Positions 9,348-17,000 of a stretch of 64,000 nucleotides of DNA are shown piece by piece. The position numbers and the translations under genes were made by a program. Below the pieces are notes generated by a model. It made no database searches, was not told where the DNA came from, and saw only the letters and a list, made by a program, of their open reading frames with translations. Each line of letters starts with the position of its first letter. Position 1 is the stretch's first letter. The stretch comes from Oscillospiraceae bacterium. Lineage in GTDB: Bacteria > Bacillota > Clostridia > Oscillospirales > CAG-272. The stretch spans positions 1 to 64,000 of the forward strand of contig SVRZ01000001.1 of the NCBI GenBank assembly GCA_015064555.1, read 5' to 3'.

Positions 9348-11171
9348 TTACAAATTCTTTATGATGAACGAAGCGGTCCTTACAGATCTCTTCATTACAC
9401 CGTGACCGTAAGTCTTTTCAAGAAGCGATACAAGTCCCTCGAGAGAATCCTTGATGTGATCCTCGAATCTGCCCTCGAGCTTGGATATAAGCTTCTTGGA
9501 TATCATAAGGTCGATAGCGGTTTCCTTCTTGCCGCCCGCCGCAACGAATACGGGGACGATATTCTCTATCTGATTGAGTATACGGTTTCCGATAGCAACG
9601 TCAAACGCTTCGTACGCATACGCGAGCACCTTGTTAAGGCGCGTTCTGTCGGTATCGGTGAGCAGAAGCTCGGGATCCGAAAGAGCCTTGGTGTAAAGCG
9701 AACGAAGAGTCGAGTGGCTGAGGTTTATGGTAGGCGTTTGTGCCTCTACCTCAAACGGCTTGTTGTTCTCGGTGAAGTCCATGGTTATCGCACGGTCGTA
9801 AACCTTATCTGTAATAGTGAAGGTGGAATCGTCCTTGTTCGCAGTTCCTACGAAGTAGGAATTCTCGGGGATGCGCACGTATCCCTCCTCAAGCTTGATG
9901 GGAGGAACGAAGCCGAAGGGGAGCTGCATTACCTTGAGCTTCCACTCGGCAACAGGGTATTCGAGCACCGAGAGAAGGTCTGCAAAGTAGTACTCTACTC
10001 TCGATATGTTCATCTCGTCGAGAACGAAGATGTTGATCATATCGGGATTGTAGTTCGCCCTGTAAAGGCTTGAAAGAAATTCGGTTTCCGAATAGGTCTT
10101 TGAGAATTCATTGAAGAATCCGACAAGGTTGGTTTTATCCCTCCAGGTAGCCTGAACAGGCATAAAAAGTACACTACCGTTTACATATTTAGCGAAATAA
10201 CGGGGTAAAGAAGACTTACCTGTTCCGCTTAGTCCCTCGAGTATCTGGAAGTGAGAAGCCGCAAATCCCGATATAAAGAAGCGAATAACGTCTATATCGA
10301 AGTAGAGCTTTTCCTCCTTCGCAAGGTAATTTCTGAAGCCCTCGCAAAGAGCATCAAGGGTGGGTGTATCCGTCTTTTCGAGCTTTTCCTTGACGAATCC
10401 CTCATATTCAACGTCGATACGGGAGAGCTCGGGGAATACCTTCTCGCGGTCTGCGAGATTTTCGGTGTCCTTGACGACCATGTCACCCGAGCCGCCTTCT
10501 CCGCCGCCGTTTCCACCGTTTCCGCCCTTGCCGCCGGCGCCGCCTGTCTGATTTTCACCCTCGCCATCGCTCTTGACGTCGAACGAGCTCTTGACGTCAA
10601 GATCCGCCTCTATCTCATCGGCAAGAACAGGAGCCTTGTCCGAATCAAAGAAGCGATAGGGCTTGTCGACAAAGATGAAGTTGACAACGAGCATTACCAC
10701 CGAGCCTATCGCTATGAACAGCAGCACGTAAAGAAGCGTTGCAATAACGAGCGATTGACCGAGGAAGCTGAAGGTCAGACCGATATTTTCCGCGCTCCAG
10801 GGCTTCTGAAGAAGGAATCCGAAGCCTATCGAAAGAACAGCACAGGCAAAGAAGGTGCCCACGTAAACGCCGATCATCTTGGGAGCGAAGGTCTTTATTC
10901 CGTTTACGATAGCATATCTGCGCTCATAGCAGATAGCGCATATCATAAGGAGTATGTAGAAGTCAACGAGCACAAGGAAAAGGAATGCAGAGGTTCCCGC
11001 ATCTATCGGCTTGAAGCCGAATGCCCTTCCCAAGCCCGCTATGGGGTTCTTAGAGCTGATAACGCCGGATTTTGCATCGAGGCAGGCTCCGACAAACAGC
11101 AATATCATTGAGTAAAATACTGCGAGAGAGATCGTTATAAGATTCTTTCTCGTTATAAGCTTTTGAAACAT
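9348..11171 (-). CDS. McrB-like AAA+ NTPase with N-terminal transmembrane region
   Basis: Walker A LEGLSGTGKSSL, Walker B NIFVLDEMN, YYFADLLSVLE, VGTANKDDST (MNxxDR-like motif); about 4 predicted TM segments and a GGAGGKGGNGGNGGGEGGSG linker. Confidence 0.8.
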   Translation of the reverse strand: MFQKLITRKNLITISLAVFYSMILLFVGACLDAKSGVISSKNPIAGLGRAFGFKPIDAGTSAFLFLVLVDFYILLMICAICYERRYAIVNGIKTFAPKMIGVYVGTFFACAVLSIGFGFLLQKPWSAENIGLTFSFLGQSLVIATLLYVLLFIAIGSVVMLVVNFIFVDKPYRFFDSDKAPVLADEIEADLDVKSSFDVKSDGEGENQTGGAGGKGGNGGNGGGEGGSGDMVVKDTENLADREKVFPELSRIDVEYEGFVKEKLEKTDTPTLDALCEGFRNYLAKEEKLYFDIDVIRFFISGFAASHFQILEGLSGTGKSSLPRYFAKYVNGSVLFMPVQATWRDKTNLVGFFNEFSKTYSETEFLSSLYRANYNPDMINIFVLDEMNISRVEYYFADLLSVLEYPVAEWKLKVMQLPFGFVPPIKLEEGYVRIPENSYFVGTANKDDSTFTITDKVYDRAITMDFTENNKPFEVEAQTPTINLSHSTLRSLYTKALSDPELLLTDTDRTRLNKVLAYAYEAFDVAIGNRILNQIENIVPVFVAAGGKKETAIDLMISKKLISKLEGRFEDHIKDSLEGLVSLLEKTYGHGVMKRSVRTASFIIKNL

Positions 11172-11251
11172 TTTTTTCTCCGATCCGGTCTTACCCTGTG
11201 GGTAAGATACTGATAGAAATAAGATTGTTTAACAGTGTGGCGCAATACGCC

Positions 11252-12298
11252 TTATTCATCGGTATTGTCCTTAGCAGAGACATCTTTGCCGTCGGATAGC
11301 TCCTTCTCATCGGGGGGCTTTTCCTCGCCGGAGCGGGCTTTCACTTCGGAATCGGATACCGCTGCTGTGGCATCCTCCTCTTTTATCGGCTCCTCGGACT
11401 CAACCTCTGTCTTACTTATAAATTTTTTCTCGTTGAAGGTGTAAATAAAGTTTTTGAACCTTACGGTTTCAACAAATGAGCTTTCCAATTCATCATCGGG
11501 GACGGTTTCTCTTTTGAAATCAATAGAGCTTTCCAGAAAGGCGAGCCTATCCTCCTCCGCACGCGATATCTTATCGTTCACCCTATCGAGCATGATAAGG
11601 CAATATATCAGAGCAGCCATAGTCAGAATACCCGAATAGGACTGCAGGAACATAACGAAAAGACCTACCATATGAACGCTTTTTCCGGTATACTTACCGA
11701 TGACGTCATCAATGGTTGGGCGGTATTTATCATTGAGATTATTCGAGTCACCGCGCGTGACGTATCTTATACCGTCTGCGGTGTACTCAATGTCAACGAT
11801 TCGGTGGATAATATTATTTCCCTCATCGTTAACAAAGGCTATAACATCGTATTTTTTCAGCTCGGCGGTCGAATCGACCTTCTCCACAACTATCATATCG
11901 TAGGTGGGGATCTGATCGTCAAGACCTGCAAGATAGGTATTTTCCTCGTGCTTCTGGCTCATAGAGCCCGAAACGACTGCTATCATACCCTTATCAAAGA
12001 GCATAACCACACCGTTCTTCAGCTTGCTGACCACCGACAGTATAAGAAAGGGTATCAGAAGCGAAAGCGCGACACAGGATAGCACCTGCTTGATAACGGC
12101 AGATGCCTTACTCCATCTTCTGTTTTTTGCGATATTTTGCCAGATAGTGTCCTCTATCAGCTCAACGTCCTTTTGCCCCGATTCGAGCTCTGCCACCAGC
12201 GATGCGGCGTAGGAGCGATATAACAGTGTTATTATCGTCGCAAATCCCACTACGCCGACCGCCGAAACGAGCAGAGCGATTATTTCAAGGGATGTCAT
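11252..12298 (-). CDS. SipW-type (S26B, archaeal/ER-like) signal peptidase I
   Basis: VVSGSM catalytic Ser box, DVIAFVN...IIHRIV His box, TRGDSNN; followed by TM and a charged C-terminal tail. Confidence 0.85.
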   Translation of the reverse strand: MTSLEIIALLVSAVGVVGFATIITLLYRSYAASLVAELESGQKDVELIEDTIWQNIAKNRRWSKASAVIKQVLSCVALSLLIPFLILSVVSKLKNGVVMLFDKGMIAVVSGSMSQKHEENTYLAGLDDQIPTYDMIVVEKVDSTAELKKYDVIAFVNDEGNNIIHRIVDIEYTADGIRYVTRGDSNNLNDKYRPTIDDVIGKYTGKSVHMVGLFVMFLQSYSGILTMAALIYCLIMLDRVNDKISRAEEDRLAFLESSIDFKRETVPDDELESSFVETVRFKNFIYTFNEKKFISKTEVESEEPIKEEDATAAVSDSEVKARSGEEKPPDEKELSDGKDVSAKDNTDE

Positions 12299-12318
12299 TA
12301 CTTAGCGAGTCGCTTAAA

Positions 12319-13074
12319 TTACGGAGATGCGGTTATGGTTATTGTATACTCGGGAGCGGTATATTCGGTAGGGTTAGCGATATACTCGTCATAGCTTACA
12401 CCGCAAACGGTAGCTCTGAGAGTGTCAAGCTCACGCTTAACATTCTCCGAGGAAACTGCCTTTCCCGCAGCATCTTCATCGTAATATTCGCTGGGGTTTA
12501 ATCCGTTAAACTTCTCGCCCCACTCAAACTCAAGTCTGCAGGTGAGAACGCCTACCTTAACGGTGGAACCGCCACCGGTATCTCTATCCTCTACCTTGTA
12601 GCTCCAGCCGTCATCAAGAGAATGATCGGAGCTGTTCATACCGTTAACTATCAAAACCTGACTCTTTACCCATGCAGGAATCTTGATGTATCCTGCGGTC
12701 TCTGCTGCAAGAACGCCATCGGGTATTATCGAATCGATGGTGATGGTTGCAACAACGTCGAGATTGGTGAGCTCAACGAAGAACTCAACTGCAAGGTTCT
12801 CGGAATTCTCACCGTCCCAACGAACTCTTCCTGTGCTATCGTCTGCAAGGGGCTCGAAGTGTATTTCCTTCTTGTTATCAACATAGGTAACCTCGCTGAT
12901 GCCGATCTTAGCCTCGTTGGTTATACCGACGTTAACGTTTCCGCCGGCGTTTTTGCTAACCGATGTGGAAAGCACCCAGGTAGCAAAACCGGTTGCGGTA
13001 AGTGCGAGTGCTGTGAAAACAGCAACTCCGAAGACGATTATCTTCTTCTTAAATGAACTTCTTGTTAATCCCAT
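12319..13074 (-). CDS. Secreted protein with SipW-dependent (TasA/camelysin-like) signal sequence
   Basis: KKKIIVFGVAVFTALALTATGFATWVLS; RBS AAAGGAG; adjacent to SipW-like peptidase. Confidence 0.75.
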   Translation of the reverse strand: MGLTRSSFKKKIIVFGVAVFTALALTATGFATWVLSTSVSKNAGGNVNVGITNEAKIGISEVTYVDNKKEIHFEPLADDSTGRVRWDGENSENLAVEFFVELTNLDVVATITIDSIIPDGVLAAETAGYIKIPAWVKSQVLIVNGMNSSDHSLDDGWSYKVEDRDTGGGSTVKVGVLTCRLEFEWGEKFNGLNPSEYYDEDAAGKAVSSENVKRELDTLRATVCGVSYDEYIANPTEYTAPEYTITITASP

Positions 13075-13101
13075 TTTAATTCTCCTTTATCCGGGTTAAG
13101 A

Positions 13102-13833
13102 TCAGGCATTACCCTCGGTGCTGAAGGTAAGCTTGAAGGTAACGTCCGAAATAGCGGCGATTCCGCTGAGTGCAGCATCTGCCTCTGTAGCCTTCTCGGT
13201 GGAGTAAGCGAAGCTGTTGAAGTAATCGTAGGGGTTAGAGGGAGTGGTCTCTTCGGTCTTTGTGAAGTCGCCGCCCCATGAAAATTCTACGGTTACAACA
13301 AAATCCTGAGAAGCCTTGTTCTCATCAAATGCCTTCTTGGTGGTTACCTCCATAGCATCAGCTGCAGCCGATGCACCGTCGATCTTAACGGTGGTGTGAC
13401 CTATGTAGCCGTTGGTGGTAGCTGCCGCATATGCGTTGCCTGCATTGTCAACTATTTCAAAATCAACTACGAAATTCGAAAGGATCTCTGCAAGATCAAC
13501 GCCTGCTTCGCTGCCTGCCTTCGACTCAACCTTAACGTTAAAGGTTGCGGTAAGAACCTCGTTCTGAACGTCAGTTCCTGCATAAAGCCAAGGGTTGTTA
13601 ACCGACGAGGAAGCCGGCTTACCGAACTTGATTGCGGTGTTTTCAGAGGATACAAGAGTAATGGTAACGTCGTTATCCTCTACGGTGTAGACCTCAAACG
13701 AGCCGGTTGTTTCAACAGGCTCTGCGGGCTTGATGATAAGCCAGGATGCGAAACCTACTGCTGTGAGTGCAAGGCATGCTACGATGCTTGCGATTTTGAT
13801 TCCAAGTGATGTCTTAATTTTTCTGCGTGTCAT
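13102..13833 (-). CDS. Secreted protein with SipW-dependent (TasA-like) signal sequence
   Basis: MTRRKIKTSLGIKIASIVACLALTAVGFASWLII; start taken at the internal ATG at 13833 downstream of an AGAGG RBS. Confidence 0.75.
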   Translation of the reverse strand: MTRRKIKTSLGIKIASIVACLALTAVGFASWLIIKPAEPVETTGSFEVYTVEDNDVTITLVSSENTAIKFGKPASSSVNNPWLYAGTDVQNEVLTATFNVKVESKAGSEAGVDLAEILSNFVVDFEIVDNAGNAYAAATTNGYIGHTTVKIDGASAAADAMEVTTKKAFDENKASQDFVVTVEFSWGGDFTKTEETTPSNPYDYFNSFAYSTEKATEADAALSGIAAISDVTFKLTFSTEGNA

Positions 13834-13986
13834 AGTGTTTTCCTCTTTTCTTTCGCCACGGGGCTTTGCGATACCCCGGGGCATATTTTTTGTTTTTTGT
13901 TTTTGTTTTTTTGCTTTTGGACGTTTACTGAATTTTGCCTTGGGTATGTGCGATTTATTTAAAAGTATTTGCGCGTGGATTTGAAG

Positions 13987-14039
13987 TGCGCGATTGCGGT
14001 GCGCACATGCGCGGGCGCGGCGCGATTATTTGCGCCGCG
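13987..14039. repeat. Two tandem GC-rich hairpins in an intercistronic gap
   Basis: GTGCGC...GCGCAC (13987-14006) and CGCGGCGC-gattattt-GCGCCGCG (14016-14039). Confidence 0.7.
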
Positions 14040-14071
14040 TGCGCATATTTGAAGAAGTATCTGATATCTGA

Positions 14072-17000
14072 TCAGACGTAACCGTGCTTGACGAGGTAAT
14101 GCTCAATGTAAGCAACGATCTTTTCGAAGGTTATGTGTCCCTTTCCGACGGCTATCTTGAAGTACTGAGCCTGGAACATATTGTATACCTCCTCGGGGAT
14201 ATACTCCGCGAAGTCCTCATATGTGTAGAGTCCGTACTTTTCTATATCAGCCTTCATCTGCTCGGCATCGTAGTTAAGATCGCTGTCATATTCAAACATA
14301 TTGAATATACCGTCTATACCGCCGGGTATCGAAAGCATTCCGTCGATGAGATAGTTAAGATGATATACGGTTACCAAGCTGTAGCAGCCTGTGTACTCAA
14401 CCGTTACGTAAGCCTCCTCGAGAGTTACCGCGGTGAATCCGTCACCGTCCGCCATAGCGAACTCGTGACCTACGAAGTCCTCACAGTTACCCTCGGTGAT
14501 ATATACGTATCTGCCGAGCGTCATATCAAAGAGCGCGTGCTCGTAGATAAGTCTTGTAACGATTCCGTTCGAGAATCTGAGATTGATGATGCTGTATTCC
14601 ATCCAGCCGTCATCCTCAATGAAGATGATGCCCGCCTCAACGAATCTGCCGCTCTCATGGTCGTAAACCAGAAGGACATCATCCATTGTAAGCTCCTCAA
14701 CCGGCTTGACGCTTCCGTCTGCCAGAGTGATAAGAGTACCTGCGGCGATACAGCTTCCGTCACTACCGACAAGGGTTACCGATCTAGCTGTGGTAATTTG
14801 CTCGTATGCAGACAATCCGCTCTGCGATTTTGAATTACTGGGCTCGATCTTGACATATTGACCACTCATTACGTAGAAGTACTTCGTGCTGACTGCACTA
14901 TCGGTTACAGACGTATTGGATATTTCGTTGGTTCCATCAAGACTGAGTCTTACCGTATAGGTAGGAATCTTGCCTGAAGAAGCGTCACCATCTACACCCT
15001 TCTCTGTGATTACCTCAATAACTATTTTTTCCTTCCAATCGGGATAGATGGTCATCGTTCCGTCGCCCGAGTCGGTTACGGTCAGACTGTCGGTTATCTG
15101 GCCGGTCTTCGCTGAATCCAGATAGCATACAGTGCTGTACTCCGGGAACGTTAGGTCGTAATTGTACTCATTCACCCATTCGTCTATAACACTGAGTGCA
15201 ATATTCGTAGAGTGTATGTACCAGCGATGTGAACTCGTGCCATATGCCGAAGGAATATTAAGTACAACCTTGACCTTGCTTGCCATATTTGCAACCAGCA
15301 CTACAGAAGTATTATCGGCAAAGAGTGCGTAAAGGTCATCATCGGTAACTATAGTTGCGCTACCGAACTTCCAGCCGCCAAAGTACTTGTTGGTTGCGGT
15401 ATTGTCATCCTGTGCGGATGCCATCGAGAAGTAGGAGCTGTCAGAACCGGGTAACGGGTTATCAATGAAGTCTGTCTTTGCAGTCTTGATCTGTTCGGGA
15501 TTCAGATAAATCACAGCACCTGTGAACTGAACCCTGGTGCCGACAATGTCGGTTCCGGAATCTGCAATTGCCTGAAGCTGATATTTATCAGCCCAAACAC
15601 CGGAGATATCAAGGACGTTATCCTGCCATAATTCGGGAGGAACTACGCCGTTTTCAATCTTGACTCCGCCAACCTCCCAATGCGAGAAGTATCTGGTAAC
15701 ATTGATATCTTCATCCTTAGCAATTGCTGTTTTCGTATACTCTATGATTATTGCTTCGATCTGACTCTGAATTACATATTCGGTCTTGCTGAAGCTTATC
15801 GCATTTGTGCTTGCACCCGAGTTACCCGAAATGTTGAGAACGTACTTGTTCTCCCATACCGCGGTAACGGTGAGTGCACCGTCTGTGAACATACTCGGCG
15901 TGATAACGATTATCTCGTCACCCGAGGAATCAGTCCAACGGCTGAAGTACTTGTTGGTATCTCTTGCAAGATCATACTGCTTCGCCTGAGCTTCGTAGGG
16001 CTTGATATAATTTTCAAACGCCTCCGCGATCTGAGATTCCACAACGTAAACAGTTCCTGTAAGAGTTATAGGATTGACGCCGGCACCCGAGCTTCCGGTA
16101 ACCGTGATAATATTCTTATCGCCGAAGGTTGCTTCGACTGTAAGCTTCTTATCAACGAAATCGGAGATCGAGATGCTGTCCTTACTCCATCCGGTGAAGA
16201 ATCTGGATGTGGCAATGTTCGTATCCTGTGCCTGTGCCATCGTTCTATAGGACTCAGCGTTTTCAAGGTAGGGTATATTGAGGTATTCGCTTATCGCCAT
16301 GCTTATCTGACTTTCATGCAGGTAGATAGTGGGAACCGTTACCTGTACTCTGGTTCCGATAGCAGCGGCGCCCGAATCGATCAGGACGGTCAGTGCGTAC
16401 TTATCGGCATATTCTGCCGTAAGTGTAAGTGCACCGTCGTCTCCGAAGTACTCATTTTTAAGTCCTGCGGTTAGATCATACTCGGTATTACCGTTCTCGG
16501 TATCTATGAAGCGGAGGAAGTACTTGCTGATCTCTGTGTTGAGATCGGATGCACTTGCCTGTGCCACATATTCGTTCATTATAGTCGCATACTGAAGATG
16601 TGAAACGTAGATGTTGGTTATGTTAATGTCTATTCCAAGTCCGTTGCTTGCCACTATATTGAGAACCTTCTTTGCTGACGAGCCTGCGGTAAGCTCAAAT
16701 CTCGCTCCGTCCTCTGCATCCGCAGGGATAACGTCAGCAAGAGTCGTTACCTCTGCTCCGTTATAGAGCCAATGGTCGTAGCAAAGCTGCTTTGTTATAT
16801 CATATGCATCCACGCTGATAGGCAGAGGAGCTTCCTCTCTCTGAGTCGCCGCGTAGATCTGCTCTGTCGTGCTTCCGTCCGGATACGTGTAAACCACGTA
16901 ATACCTGAGCTTGGTCCATTCTCCACGGATGGTAACGGTTACGTTATCCTCATTCGGTACGGAGAAGTAGGAGAGTAACTCAATTCCGGAAAGGGTAGTC

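Noticed and set aside
8099-11171. Classical McrBC-type restriction system
   Set aside because: The ATPase has a membrane domain instead of a DNA-binding domain, the partner shows no clear nuclease motif by eye, and the genes sit inside a secretion operon with no methylase or other defence gene.
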